Assembly (NCBI RefSeq): GCF_017313265.1
Contig: NZ_JAFLQZ010000022.1
Coordinates: forward strand, 1 to 64,000
DNA length: 64,000 nucleotides
Direction: 5' to 3'
DNA from: Hymenobacter telluris
GTDB taxonomy: Bacteria; Bacteroidota; Bacteroidia; Cytophagales; Hymenobacteraceae
Positions 37,490 to 46,856 of this stretch are shown piece by piece. The first letter of the stretch is position 1; each line of letters opens with the position of its first letter. A program made the translations under genes and the position numbers. The notes under the pieces are model-generated. The model was not told the origin of the DNA. It saw only the letters and a program-made list of their open reading frames with translations, and made no database searches.

Positions 37490-38092
37490 GATGTTGGTTT
37501 TTACCTGTTTTGTGAAGCTGTTATGGCTTGGTTTGTTCCGTGAGGGCAATGAAGGAAATGCTTCTGCGGCAACGCAAGTCTATTTACCCCTCCCCTTCAT
37601 CACATCAGTGCCACCACTGAATGGAAGGGTGTAAGAGGGTTTGGTACTTTGAAAAGCTACTTAGCAAAGTCAGCTCACATGCCGTCGACTAGGCTAGTTG
37701 ATCCTTTTAGTCAACAGCCTGTTCTTATCTGTCAGATCCCAGCGCATCCCGGCAGGGAGTTCGGCTTAGGGTAGTTACGTAGGCACGAACACGTGTAAAA
37801 CAGTAGCGCCGTGCACAAATGGCGCCTTACTTTCTTGACACAAACAGGTGGAAGTCAGCCCAATAAGATGAAGCCTGCTTTATTTCCTACTCTACTTCTT
37901 AGCTCCGGTTTTTAGACGCTTTGTTGTGTAAACTGTAGGTAAGTAGGATAAGCCAGGAAGCTATGGTGGCTGCTGCAGAACTCCCAGTGGCTAGGTGCCG
38001 TACATTTTGCTTTCTGTAAGCATAGCTACGGAACTACCGGTAGCTTCTAGCCGGTAGCCGGTCCTCACGTAGCAACAAACCTGTACACCGGA
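37490..38092. other. Intergenic region with no recognised gene
   Basis: About 600 bp between two minus-strand units. I see a few short GC-rich dyads near 38,030 (ACCGGTAGC repeats) but no convincing frame. It probably carries the promoter of the small gene at 37,489. Confidence 0.35.
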
Positions 38093-39010
38093 CTATCGCA
38101 ATCGGTAGTTCTTGAAAGAGCAGGCAGCGCGGTCCCAATTACTTATTGCGACGGACTTAGGTGCAGTATCCAGAACGGGAGAAGTCAACGCTAATAGTAA
38201 CCTATCGAGCGTGAGTGGCTGTTCGGCGGCCTGGGCACTTGCCAGCATAGCTCGCCGGCACACTGGCCCTACTCGCTTTCCTGGCTTTCCGCCGGGTAGT
38301 GGCACTGCCTCAGCTAGTTGCCCGGGCACTGCCGAAAATACCACGGGGTTGGGCTCCGCGAATTCGTTCATCTTACGTACGATTGCCATGCTTGCCTGTG
38401 CAAGGGCGGCTACTTGCTGAAAGGTCTGTTGGTTGGCTAGCGCTCTGAGGGTAGCTTTCTCGTCCTGGCCTTCGTAACAGCAATCCAGCAGCATGACAAA
38501 AGGCAGTTTCGTCTCGGCCAGCGCATCATATACATCACCTGCATACACAGCAAGCTCGCCCATGCTGACTGCGTTGCGGCCTGTGATAGTTGCCGTAAAA
38601 TTGCCTGGCATCATAAATAAATTCCATCCAAACCCTTCAGACACGCCATGACCTGCAAAGTAAAAAATCAGTAACGGGTTGGGGCGGTGCTCTCGTAGCG
38701 CGCGGGTGCTAAGCTTGCGCACGGCCGTCAGTACGGCGGCTCGTGTTACGAGGGAGTTTGGCCGTGAGATAAGAGAATCTAGGTAGGCCACTCGCGAAGA
38801 GCCCAGTAATTTTACCATCTGCCGGGCGCTGGTAGCAGCCGCTGGCAGTTGTGGCCACCCTGCAAAACCTGCCTCGTATTGAGTGAAATTTGTTTCGTAG
38901 TCGGCACTTCCGATGCTGAGTACGTAGAGGCTGGCCCCCGGCTGGGCACTCACTTGCCAGTTACTTAGCCCCAGCAGTATCAGCAGCCAACGGATGTACC
39001 ATGTCTTCAT
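38093..39010 (-). CDS. Exported caspase-fold (C14-like) protease
   Basis: A protein of 305 residues. An N-terminal signal peptide (WLLILLGLSNWQVSAQ) predicts export to the periplasm. The caspase domain begins with LYVLSIGSADYE. The catalytic His is in FYFAGHGVSEGFGW (~residue 119) and the catalytic Cys in MLLDCCYEGQ (~176). A periplasmic caspase differs from the cytosolic caspases found in many defence systems. Its start overlaps the end of the membrane-anchored gene by 50 bp, indicating co-expression. Confidence 0.82.
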   Translation of the reverse strand: MKTWYIRWLLILLGLSNWQVSAQPGASLYVLSIGSADYETNFTQYEAGFAGWPQLPAAATSARQMVKLLGSSRVAYLDSLISRPNSLVTRAAVLTAVRKLSTRALREHRPNPLLIFYFAGHGVSEGFGWNLFMMPGNFTATITGRNAVSMGELAVYAGDVYDALAETKLPFVMLLDCCYEGQDEKATLRALANQQTFQQVAALAQASMAIVRKMNEFAEPNPVVFSAVPGQLAEAVPLPGGKPGKRVGPVCRRAMLASAQAAEQPLTLDRLLLALTSPVLDTAPKSVAISNWDRAACSFKNYRLR

Positions 39011-39593
39011 ACCACGATTCCTGTAGAGAATTTTGACAGGTTTTAACTAAAAAGTAGCCTTTCTGCTTCAAAATAATTTCGTTTGATTCTCCCAATTCAA
39101 CCGATTTCAATTCGTCGTTGAATTGTTTGAGGGCACTCGAAACCTTGGAATCGTCTACTAAGGGGAGCTTGCCCCAATACAACACGTAAAAGCGCCGGCT
39201 TAGCGAATCAAATTGTGTGTTCTCTCGCGGCTGCGCGGTGGGCGGTATGCCTGCTACTAGAGGCACTTCCGACGGAAAAGCGGTTACGAGTTGAGCGGCA
39301 ACCATGCTGATTTCCTCGTAGGCAGCGAGTCGCTTGCTCCACATGGTGCGCTTAAATTCGAGCGCCTCGTTGTAGGCCTGTTGATCCTGATACTGCCAGA
39401 CTCCAATTAATAGGCCCGCAGCCGTCAACGCTGGTGCCGCGAGCTTGCCCAGCTGTTCGCTCCAATTAAATGAGGAAGGCTCCGGGCGTTTGGGCTCCCA
39501 GCGTCGCGGGTTATTGGAGTTGGAAATAGTAGTGGATGGTGGAGTCGCCGGGGTTTTTTCCGGGCTTGGTGAAGCGGAGGTGCGGAGATCCAT
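38961..39593 (-). CDS. Membrane-anchored protein of unknown function
   Basis: A protein of 210 residues. A proline-rich, probably disordered N-terminus is followed by one membrane helix (LAAPALTAAGLLIGVW, ~75) and then a soluble, helical domain (QQAYNEALEFKRTMWSKRL). It overlaps its neighbours at both ends: 83 bp with the secreted protein gene upstream and 50 bp with the caspase gene downstream. Function unknown. The start is the ATG giving MDLRTSASPSP; longer starts would enter the upstream frame more deeply. Confidence 0.55.
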   Translation of the reverse strand: MDLRTSASPSPEKTPATPPSTTISNSNNPRRWEPKRPEPSSFNWSEQLGKLAAPALTAAGLLIGVWQYQDQQAYNEALEFKRTMWSKRLAAYEEISMVAAQLVTAFPSEVPLVAGIPPTAQPRENTQFDSLSRRFYVLYWGKLPLVDDSKVSSALKQFNDELKSVELGESNEIILKQKGYFLVKTCQNSLQESWYEDMVHPLAADTAGAK

Positions 39594-39990
39594 TTTTTGG
39601 TACAATTCGCAGGAAATACGCTGTTTTATTGTCAAATATCAATTCAGGTTCTTTGCCCGCTATTACCTGCACCCGCCAGGTATGCTGCGACGCTACCCAA
39701 GTGCTGTCTACACACACTTTCTGCTGCACCACTTTTTGGGGCATTTTAACAAACGTAAATATCATGCCCGAGCCGCATTTCTGGCCCATGGTTTCGCGCT
39801 GATCCAGCTGCACCCACTGCGTAGGTTTGGGGCTAATACCCTGGCTCTTTTCTTTGCTTATCTGACCGCTGGATTTCCCCGTTCCCATTTGCAATAGGTA
39901 GTTCTCCCACTCAGATGCGGTCTCTTGGCTAAAGGCTGACCGGCTACTGACTAATATTAAAAAGACGAGCAAAAACGTACTGATTCGCAT
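39511..39990 (-). CDS. Secreted hypothetical protein
   Basis: A protein of 159 residues with a signal peptide (FLLVFLILVSSRSAFSQ). The mature part has two Cys (GQKCGSG, QKVCVDS) that could form a disulphide, and beta-rich segments (WRVQVIAGKEPELIFDN). First gene of a three-gene minus-strand unit with the membrane-anchored protein and caspase. No family recognised. Confidence 0.6.
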   Translation of the reverse strand: MRISTFLLVFLILVSSRSAFSQETASEWENYLLQMGTGKSSGQISKEKSQGISPKPTQWVQLDQRETMGQKCGSGMIFTFVKMPQKVVQQKVCVDSTWVASQHTWRVQVIAGKEPELIFDNKTAYFLRIVPKNGSPHLRFTKPGKNPGDSTIHYYFQLQ

Positions 39991-40463
39991 GGGCTTTTTA
40001 ATAAAAAATAAATGTATTTAAAGACAAGAAAACTTTATATGAATCTATTTAACAGACTGTTAGAGATATAATCACAAAGCAACTTTAGCCTGTGAAGACT
40101 ACCTAAGGAAGCGCTTCTCGAAGCGAAAGGGGTTAAAAGTTCCTAAACATCGATCGTAGGAATAAAGACCAGGACTTTTAAAATCATGTCGAGAATACGC
40201 ACGCCTAGCCTCGGGACCAAAAGGGCCAGTTACTTGACGTAGATAACAAGTGCATTATACCAATAAATTTTTATAAATTAAATTCATCACATAGTGGTCT
40301 GCGACTCAAAGATGTGTGAGTTCAGGGTAAGCAGCGACATAAGCTCTTACCCAAACTCGTCGAACCGAGAGATGAAGCCTAGCATCGCTTGGCGAAACTG
40401 TTCTTGGGTGCGGTAGAAACAGGTATTGATGCTCTACACCGGTAAAAAGGGACAGGCCTGCGG

Positions 40464-40523
40464 CACAAGGCGTTCTGCTCGGTGGCTTTGCTGGTAGGAA
40501 GCCACCGAGCAGAACGCCTTGTG
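40464..40523. terminator. Long perfect hairpin, 25-bp stem
   Basis: Arms of 25 bp are exact complements around a 10-nt loop. It stands alone in a region without genes and has no T tract directly after it. It is either a transcription stop for an adjacent decayed unit or a relic palindrome like those near 20,830 and 35,615. Terminator is the more conventional reading. Confidence 0.5.
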
Positions 40524-40659
40524 GCATCCATCTTATAGTAGACCGTGGCTGTTGCAGAACTCTTGATGCGTTAATAAGTTGCGGCTACCTGCTCTCTATT
40601 TCGGCGAGCTTTCGTCTTGTCCGCAGCTAGAAAAGGTGTCCTAAAGGGGGTGTTGGAAG

Positions 40660-41130
40660 GGGGCCGAGCGTATTCAACTGCTTGTGATCCGCATATGGTA
40701 CGCAACTGGTATTAAAGTCGTAGTGCTGGCAATCAAGGTAGAAGGCTCGATCGTGTTTCGTCAAATTCCCGTCGGCCGTGGTGCTGTACTTGCGAAACGT
40801 CGGCAGTTTGTCAGCCTGACACTAAATTCATCGGCTTGTTCCCGGTAAGGACCCCTTCAATAACGGATTTGTAGGCGCTAAACACGGGAATCCAGGGCAT
40901 AATCTCTTGCGGCCTTAATAAGGTGTAGTTGAAGCCGTTGGAGTAGCCCGTATCGGCTACCACGTCCCTATTCTAAAGTGAAAGTGCCCCGGTCAGCTGG
41001 TTGGGGTGCTTTTGTTTCGGCCTCACCAGGCTACTTACCCTAGGTCTGCTTTCTGGCCAGGATCACGCTATCCACCATCAGGCCAAGTTCGGTTCGGCGA
41101 AGGGTTTCGTTCATACCGTGACCGTAGACT
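40660..41130 (-). pseudogene. Decayed IS1182-like transposase
   Basis: The minus strand, read in several frames, shows transposase pieces in the right order: VVADTGYSNGFNYTLLRPQ, then MPWIPVFSAYKSVIEG, then after a stop LPTFRKYSTTADGN and FYLDCQHYDFNTSCVPYAD. The D-GYS-G block and the later Cys-containing block fit the DDE transposases of the IS1182 group. Several stops and frame changes make it non-functional. Confidence 0.55.
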
Positions 41131-41946
41131 CAGGGTAACCGTGTGCTCGGGGCTAGGGGAGCTCGTTATTCATCTATTCGTGGCCGCGAGCGTGAACTAG
41201 GTAGCACTTAGTGACCGACACTTAATAGTTCGTTTAACCTTTATACCAAACTTTTAATCAAGGCCAGAATACGACCCGCTTGGAAGATTTACTGCTGGTA
41301 GGATGAGTTTCTCTTAATCTTACAACTTAGGCTCGCGCCGTTTCAGGGCTTGGGGCTTTTGCTTAGATTGGCTTACTTTCCGACGGGACGTCGGGCTGAA
41401 CCGGCTGGGCCAATTTCACCAGTTTCTGTCCGCCCTGCGCCAGGGCAACTGCGTGTAGCATGAGCTTTGCATGCCTGGAAACTCTCAGTGCCGCTTGTTG
41501 AATGCCCTCTCCCCTTTCAACTGCTGCTTCGCTATTAGGAACCAGGCTCACGTGTTGTAGGAGTTAATTGCCAGAACTGGCGTCACTCCGATCACGTAGG
41601 AACTAGTCTACAGGCCTCATTGAGGTTCCATGTGCTACATGTCGGGATTGGGTTGCTTAATTGGCCGGGCAGGCAATTGAGAACTAAACAGTAGTTGTGG
41701 GGGGTGGCTATTCATGGCCGTTGGGGGCGGACGGTGGCCGGAAGTTGGGTTAATTTTGGTAGGAGGTTCTCCAGTCGGTTGGTGATTAAAGGCAGTTGCG
41801 TTGAATAGTGAAGTGCAGCGGCACGGGTTATGAGTTGCCGTACCTCATCCGGTAGCCGGCGCATAGGCCTTCCTGATTGAAGGAAAGCAGGGGACTGGTA
41901 TCATGCGGGTTTTTCGCTGATTCCACCGTTTTAGCCATCTTTTATG
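41131..41946. other. Degenerate region between transposase remnant and origin
   Basis: About 800 bp with no convincing gene. A minus-strand fragment near 41,363-41,551 (IQQAALRVSRHAKLMLHAVA) may be a transposase C-terminus but is too short to assign. Confidence 0.35.
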
Positions 41947-42170
41947 CTTATAAAACCTTTCCTTTAACTAGTACAGTGTTGGGGTAAGGTTCTTAGGTGA
42001 CTTATAAAACCTTTCTTTTAGGTGCTACACAACTCGTATAGACTGCTCAAATTACTTATAAAACCTTTCCTTTCAGTTGTAAGACCCTCGTTCCAGCGGT
42101 GCTGCTCTCGCTGGACAATCAAGGGTGTAGTGCGTTAAGATCGATAGCTGACTTATAAAACCTTTCCTTT
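41947..42170. repeat. Distal iteron group of the plasmid origin (4 copies)
   Basis: Four copies of CTTATAAAACCTTTCCTTT lie at 41,947, 42,001, 42,055 and 42,152, all in this orientation; the second has one changed base. Spacing is 54, 54 and 97 bp. They are inverted relative to the tandem group nearer the rep gene. Such a layout suggests a control or handcuffing group separate from the main initiator-binding array. Confidence 0.88.
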
Positions 42171-42476
42171 CGAGGTTTGAATTGGCTACTGCGTGCTGAT
42201 CTTGATGTAGTTGAGTGTGGTTTGGTAAGCTCAGGAATGTGATAGTCGCAGTTAATAATTTATAAGTACTAATAATTATTGTAAAAGTACAATCACAGTT
42301 TAATATAGGAGTAGCATACTGTCGTCTGTTGTTTTGCTTTGTTCTCACTGAAGTTGAGCTTAACACACCCTAAAAGCTGTTTTTTTGGCTACATCACAAG
42401 TTTGTGAACTTTGTTAGTTATTTGTTACTATTTGTAAGGCTTATAAGTGCCTGATCCTTAGGGGCTAGGAAGTGAT
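42171..42476. other. AT-rich spacer between iteron groups
   Basis: About 300 bp, AT-rich around 42,250-42,310 and 42,380-42,440, without a convincing gene. Lying between oppositely oriented iteron groups, it is a plausible DNA-unwinding element. No perfect DnaA box was found by eye. Confidence 0.5.
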
Positions 42477-42592
42477 CAAGGAAAGGTTTTATAAGCGAAA
42501 GGAAAGGTTTTATAAGCGGGAAGGAAAGGTTTTATAAGCGAAAGGAAAGGTTTTATAAGCGGGAAGGAAAGGTTTTATAAGCGAAAGGAAAG
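42477..42592. repeat. Proximal tandem iteron array of the plasmid origin (5 copies plus a half)
   Basis: Five copies of AAAGGAAAGGTTTTATAAG (first base variable) start at 42,477, 42,498, 42,520, 42,541 and 42,563, followed by a half-copy. The period alternates between 21 and 22 bp, about two helical turns, so initiator molecules would line up on one DNA face. The array ends 83 bp before the initiator gene, as in Rep_3-type origins. Confidence 0.93.
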
Positions 42593-42642
42593 TAGTAAGG
42601 GAAAATACTTTCTTTTGTTCTTTCTTTTACGCCGATATGGGT

Positions 42643-42650
42643 TACTTTTG
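42643..42650 (+). promoter_or_regulatory. Possible Bacteroidota -7 element for rep
   Basis: TACTTTTG fits the Bacteroidota TAnnTTTG -7 motif, 25 bp before the rep ATG. A TTTG at 42,614-42,617 is spaced a little too far for an ideal -33 element. Confidence 0.35.
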
Positions 42651-42674
42651 TTTTTATCACTACTATGATGACCT

Positions 42675-43649
42675 ATGCAAAGCCTTGATGAAGCGATTGT
42701 TATGAGTAATTCTACGGGGCTGGAAATTCGCCAGCACAATGCTATTACTACGGCTCGTTACGAGATGACGGCTTGTGAGATGGATATCGTGTTTTATCTG
42801 CTCTCGCTGCTTAAGAAAGAAGACCGCATCGGTACGTTCTACCGGGTGAAGGTGATGGATCTGCAGCATTTGACCGGCCGGCAGTGGAACTACCAGCAGT
42901 TTCTGGAAGCCACGTCTGCTCTACGCACCCGGGAGTACGTGATCGAGGATAACAAGCGCATCCTGCAGGTAGGTCTGCTCGCTTCAGCTGAATATATCAA
43001 GGGGGAAGGGGTCATCGAGTTGGAAATCTCGGAGAAGATTCGCCCTTACCTGATTGATTTGAAGCGTAATTTCACTTCTTTCCGCCTACAGGCAGCGTTC
43101 AGCTTGACCAGCAAGTATGCCAAGCGGATCTACCAGATTGCTTCGCAGTGGAAGGACAAGTCCGAGACGCGTACGTTCACCCTCCATGATTTGAAGGTGA
43201 TGCTGTCCCTGAAAGATCCTAAGGGGGTGGAATCCGAGCAATACACCAAGGTGTCGATGTTTCAGAAGTACGTGCTCGATGTGGCCGTCACCCAGATCAA
43301 TCAGAACACCGATTTGCACATCGGCTACGAACTCATTAAGAAGGGGCGCTCCTTTGAAAGCATCCGCTTTCAAATTAAACAGCAGGAGCCCCAACAATTG
43401 CCCCTGCCCTTTGAGCAGCCGTTGGATGACTCGCGGCTGCAGATGGCCCGGCAGCGACTCGCCGAACTTGATATTCGCGACCCACGGCTTACCGAGCAGA
43501 TTCTGAGCGAAGGGCGCATGGTAGATGAACTGTTCTCGTTTTGCTATAAGCTGAAAACCGGCAAAGTCAAGGCCTCTTCCAACCCTGGTGGCTTATTTCT
43601 AACCATGGTGGGTCTGCGTAAGCCCCAGGTGCAAGCCGCCAAAAACTAA
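42675..43649 (+). CDS. Rep_3/RepB-family plasmid replication initiator
   Basis: A protein of 324 residues of the Rep_3 initiator family. Conserved features include the N-terminal winged helix with ARYEMTACEMDIVFYLLSLL, the second winged-helix region SFRLQAAFSLTSKYAKRIYQI and the block FTLHDLKVML. It probably binds the iterons as a monomer and recruits host replication proteins. The ATG follows the proximal iteron array, and the protein may also repress its own promoter, as is common in the family. This gene with its origin is the strongest evidence that the window belongs to a plasmid, or that a plasmid has integrated here. Confidence 0.92.
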   Translation: MQSLDEAIVMSNSTGLEIRQHNAITTARYEMTACEMDIVFYLLSLLKKEDRIGTFYRVKVMDLQHLTGRQWNYQQFLEATSALRTREYVIEDNKRILQVGLLASAEYIKGEGVIELEISEKIRPYLIDLKRNFTSFRLQAAFSLTSKYAKRIYQIASQWKDKSETRTFTLHDLKVMLSLKDPKGVESEQYTKVSMFQKYVLDVAVTQINQNTDLHIGYELIKKGRSFESIRFQIKQQEPQQLPLPFEQPLDDSRLQMARQRLAELDIRDPRLTEQILSEGRMVDELFSFCYKLKTGKVKASSNPGGLFLTMVGLRKPQVQAAKN

Positions 43650-44142
43650 TAATGCTTGGTACAAAAGAGTGAGGACGAAGCTCAAGAACAAAGTATTAAA
43701 AAGTACATCCAGAATATGATTTTATACCTTTTAATACTTTACAATCAGATGGTTATCCCGCTTTAAATAGCTAAGGTTTACCAAAAGTTGTGCCTTTGAT
43801 TAGAGTTTTGGTACAATTAATAGTCAGTATGCCGACCAACAGTTCTTTTCATACGAACAGTGAGTGCGTTTCCCCAGCACGAAATAAAGCATGAAGCTTG
43901 GGAAGCAGAGTAGTTAACGAAGCAACCGAATAGGTTTTGCAAATCGCTGAAAGCTTGTCAGCAGAAGCTTTCAAAATTAGCGCGTAAATCAGCCGGCGCG
44001 TACTGGCGTGGGGCAATACGCCCCTGGCCGGATTGCATCATATCTACCTGGTAGTGATGGGCTGTAAGAACTGGCATCTACACAGCTTCCATCTTTGGTG
44101 CAAAGACTACCGATGGCACCATGATATGCCGATGATGGTTAA
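43650..44142. other. Intergenic region after rep
   Basis: About 490 bp with no convincing gene, and no clear terminator hairpin right after rep. Confidence 0.35.
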
Positions 44143-44367
44143 TTACGCAATTCTAAAGCTGACGAGGTCGCGCAAATCCAGCTCTAAACCTTCCGCTAGG
44201 CACACCAGCATATCCAGCGTGGGAGAAGCTTGCGCGGTTTCAATCCGGTACACGGTCTTCTTCGTAACGTTGGCCCGGTCAGCCAGCTCCTGCTGACTCC
44301 AGCCCCGCTGCTCGCGTAACCCCCGCAGATGGAGGCCAAATGCTTGGCTATGGACGGGTTTTTTCAC
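44143..44367 (-). CDS. XRE-family HTH transcriptional regulator
   Basis: A protein of 74 residues that is essentially one Cro/C1-type HTH: LRGLREQRGWSQQELADRAN, then VTKKTVYRIETAQASPTLDM and LVCLAEGLELDLRDLV. It starts at a GTG. Two dyads sit just upstream between it and the divergent gene at 44,478, so it probably represses itself and perhaps that gene. Confidence 0.85.
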   Translation of the reverse strand: MKKPVHSQAFGLHLRGLREQRGWSQQELADRANVTKKTVYRIETAQASPTLDMLVCLAEGLELDLRDLVSFRIA

Positions 44368-44380
44368 CCATGCAAGCTTA

Positions 44381-44420
44381 AAGTGGATTATCGTCCACTT
44401 GTAGACATATACGTCTACAA
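44381..44420. promoter_or_regulatory. Tandem operator dyads for the XRE regulator
   Basis: AAGTGGA-N6-TCCACTT and TTGTAGAC-N6-GTCTACAA are adjacent and share GT(G/A)GA half-sites with the same spacing. They lie between the XRE gene and the divergent gene, as expected for a Cro-type repressor. Confidence 0.65.
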
Positions 44421-44477
44421 TTCGAGTAAAAGTTAGTATGTTTGGTAACCCGTTTATTCCTACCTGCTTGCCTCCCT

Positions 44478-45260
44478 ATGGCTACTTCGAACACTGATGA
44501 GCCGATAGCTCAACAGGTATTGTACACACAAGCATCCCACGCACAGCATGCTCAGGCGCTACACACCATAGTAGACCGGTTCGGGGCGCTTTTCCCACAA
44601 GTATCGGAATTACATTGGTGGCAAGCCTATCATCATTGCCAACTGGACGTGTATATCGTGACTGACACGATGGCTATTGAACCCCATCCTGTCACGCAGC
44701 TTATCGCTTGGGTTACTCTGCTTCATGGCCCGGCCGTAGACGAAACAGATTGGTATGCGCCTGCTAGTATTTACTTAGCCGATCAGATTAACAGCTTCAC
44801 CAGCGCCTTCGAGAGGGTACTCGCTACCTATCAGGGAAAAACCACGCCCCAAGCAGCCGCAGCGTATTTGGCCCTATTACACCGCTTGCTTCCCCAAGAT
44901 CTCATTGCTCGCCACTTGCAGACGATAGGCAGTTTCCCGGAGCCTGAGTGGCAGCAGACAGCGACTCCCCACCCCGCATCCTCCTCCCTGCAGGATGTAT
45001 TAGCTTGGCTACCCGAGCGAACAGAAGAGTTGGTGGCCCTGCAATGGCAATCCTTACGCGAATGGATTAGCAAGGAGCAGAATTCGTTACAATCATGGAA
45101 TATAGCTAGGTTCAGTGAGTATCTGGGGTGGCCCTCTCTCTTGGTGCAGCAACTCTTCTACGGCCCCCAAGAGCCGGCGCAACACCCCGAGATCTTTACG
45201 CTTGAGCGCTTGACTCGCTTGCAGGTGCTACTGCTCCACCATCGCCTTCCTTTTCCCTAA
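44478..45260 (+). CDS. Hypothetical protein divergent from the XRE gene
   Basis: A soluble protein of 260 residues with no recognised domain. Helical, Trp-rich segments occur (LHWWQAYHHCQLDVYIVTD, WLPERTEELVALQWQSL). The C-terminus has SEYLGWPSLLVQQLFYG, possibly HTH-like. The ATG giving MATSNTDEP is preferred to an upstream GTG-type start. It shares a regulatory region with the XRE gene. Confidence 0.55.
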   Translation: MATSNTDEPIAQQVLYTQASHAQHAQALHTIVDRFGALFPQVSELHWWQAYHHCQLDVYIVTDTMAIEPHPVTQLIAWVTLLHGPAVDETDWYAPASIYLADQINSFTSAFERVLATYQGKTTPQAAAAYLALLHRLLPQDLIARHLQTIGSFPEPEWQQTATPHPASSSLQDVLAWLPERTEELVALQWQSLREWISKEQNSLQSWNIARFSEYLGWPSLLVQQLFYGPQEPAQHPEIFTLERLTRLQVLLLHHRLPFP

Positions 45261-45623
45261 CCACCCTCTCCCACCACTTGATCAGCTCTATAAAAGGATA
45301 GGATGTTACTGCTATATCCCACAACAACATAAGAGGGGCATAACTGCTATACTTGTTCCCTGTATGAGACTTTCCAGCTGCGGAGTTATGTTAGACGCAT
45401 GTGTCAATTAGTGCCTACCCTTCCTCTCAAGTCCAATAGAGGCGGTGGCGTGCTATCCTGTTGCTGGCAGCCTTTCTTCACTTCTTGGTCGGGGGCTATA
45501 TTCCCTCCCAGTTAGTACTCGATACAACGCTACAGGCCTGATCGGGGTGTACTACATGCTGCAAGGCAGTTCGTTTCTGCTACTCGCCATTCACGCCTAC
45601 CGTCTGTCTTCGCTCAGACCGGC
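45261..45623. other. Degenerate region before the DUF6252 fragment
   Basis: About 360 bp with no supported gene. It may hold the lost 5' end of the next pseudogene. Confidence 0.3.
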
Positions 45624-46091
45624 TTTAATAAAGCCGGCTGCCGGGTCGATGGCAAAATCTGGCTGGCCACCAGCTCTGATCCATTCGGAGGCAAGGCAAT
45701 CTACGTCTACTGGCAAAAACTGCCGTTTTCCCTGCGGGCTCCACTTAGCATTCATCTCAGCCACATTGTGGATGATGAGTGCGAAATGCATGCCCAGACC
45801 AGCATCAGTCTGTATGTGCCCGACATTCGCTCCACGGGCACCTTCGAGTTGAATCAGACGATCAATCCCGCCTTGTCCAATCCCGACCCGGCCTACGCCA
45901 GCTTCTCCTTTAACAGGCCGCGTCCGACTCAGTTGTACCGGACTGGTCCTACGGCGACCGGCAGGCTGATAGTCACGCGCTTTGATACCGTGGCCCGCAT
46001 CGTAGCGGGGACCTTCGAATTCACGGCGGAGCGGGCGAATGCCCCAACTGTCCGCATAAGTGAGGGCAGGTTCGACTTGAAGTTCAACTAG
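45624..46091 (+). pseudogene. DUF6252-like protein, N-terminus lost
   Basis: The frame encodes GCRVDGKIWLA, then GKAIYVYWQKLP, and a C-terminus with TGRLIVTRFDTVARIVAGTF and VRISEGRFDLKF. This is the pattern of DUF6252-type proteins, usually lipoproteins of Bacteroidota. No start codon with a signal sequence is found in frame upstream, so the 5' end is missing or frameshifted. Confidence 0.5.
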
Positions 46092-46217
46092 TTCGCAGGT
46101 TTGGCACCGCCACGTGGAAGGCAGTTGCCAGGACTACGCCAACTCTTATCTCTTCCCCGCAGCCCTACCTGATCACGGCATGAACGCCCTCGTTACGCCG
46201 CTGCTCTGCCTGGGCTG

Positions 46218-46397
46218 GCCACGATACCTTATCAGGCCGTCGTTGTCGATGCCACCATGGGCCTGCCGCTAGCCGGTGTACACGTGGCCGATCTGAGGCA
46301 GAGAACGGGGCGGGCCACCGATGCCGCCGCATACCCGGGGCAGTGGGGAGAAAAAGCTGATCACCCGACGATGTTGCTGGTGCTGGTCCCGCAATAG
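46218..46397 (+). pseudogene. Carboxypeptidase-regulatory-like domain fragment
   Basis: Sixty codons reading PYQAVVVDATMGLPLAGVHV and TGRATDAA resemble the CarboxypepD_reg beta-sandwich common in Bacteroidota surface proteins. Both ends are truncated. Confidence 0.35.
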
Positions 46398-46634
46398 CCA
46401 CCCTGGCCCGAAGTGGGTCGCAGGCTCGCAGTCACCCCTTTTGGAGAGAGGGGTAGCCGAGGGGTTTGAGAAGGGAAAAGACTACTGCGCGGCAGGCAAC
46501 CGGGGTGCGGATACCTACTGATCGGACGCGGCTGTTGCCAAACTACTCGAGCGCCCGGCCAGTAGCGCTCGCTTTGTGCTGGCAACCTAGCGAGAAGAGT
46601 CCTGGTAGCTGGGGGGTGGGAGAAGGCGTAAGCG

Positions 46635-46856
46635 CTATTCCACCACGATATAGCCGATGTGCTCCCCCTCGCGGGAGTAGACTAGCAGTACGGGGCCCAG
46701 GTCCTCGAACCAAAGCTGCTGCCGCACCAAGTGGCGTAAGTCGCGCACTAGGCTCGAGAGTTGCTGCACGAAGCAGTTGACGGCCAGAAAGCGCCGAAGC
46801 TGCTGTTCCAGGGGCTGGTCCAGCGGGAAGGATAAGTGGAGCGTGGGAGCGGGCAT
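46635..46856 (-). CDS. Small hypothetical protein (73 aa)
   Basis: A compact protein (LHLSFPLDQPLEQQLRRFLA, LLVYSREGEHIGYIVVE) without recognised family. The ATG giving MPAPTLHL is used. It lies in a decayed stretch, so it may be a leftover, but its sequence reads as a real protein. Confidence 0.4.
   Translation of the reverse strand: MPAPTLHLSFPLDQPLEQQLRRFLAVNCFVQQLSSLVRDLRHLVRQQLWFEDLGPVLLVYSREGEHIGYIVVE

Noticed and set aside
41947..42592. Regular short repeats that could be taken for a CRISPR array
   Set aside because: The repeats are 19 bp with 2-3 bp spacers in the tandem part, occur in both orientations and precede a Rep_3 gene, which fits iterons and not CRISPR.
42643..42650. A complete Bacteroidota promoter for rep
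   Set aside because: The -7 motif is good, but the nearest TTTG is too far upstream for a standard -33 element; only the -7 element is listed, with low confidence.
44033..44296. A plus-strand frame overlapping the XRE gene
   Set aside because: It is antisense to a clear HTH protein and lacks its own homology signal.
46466..46780. A plus-strand frame of about 100 codons
   Set aside because: The composition is Arg/Pro/Ser-rich and low in hydrophobic segments, as expected of a chance frame opposite the small minus-strand gene.
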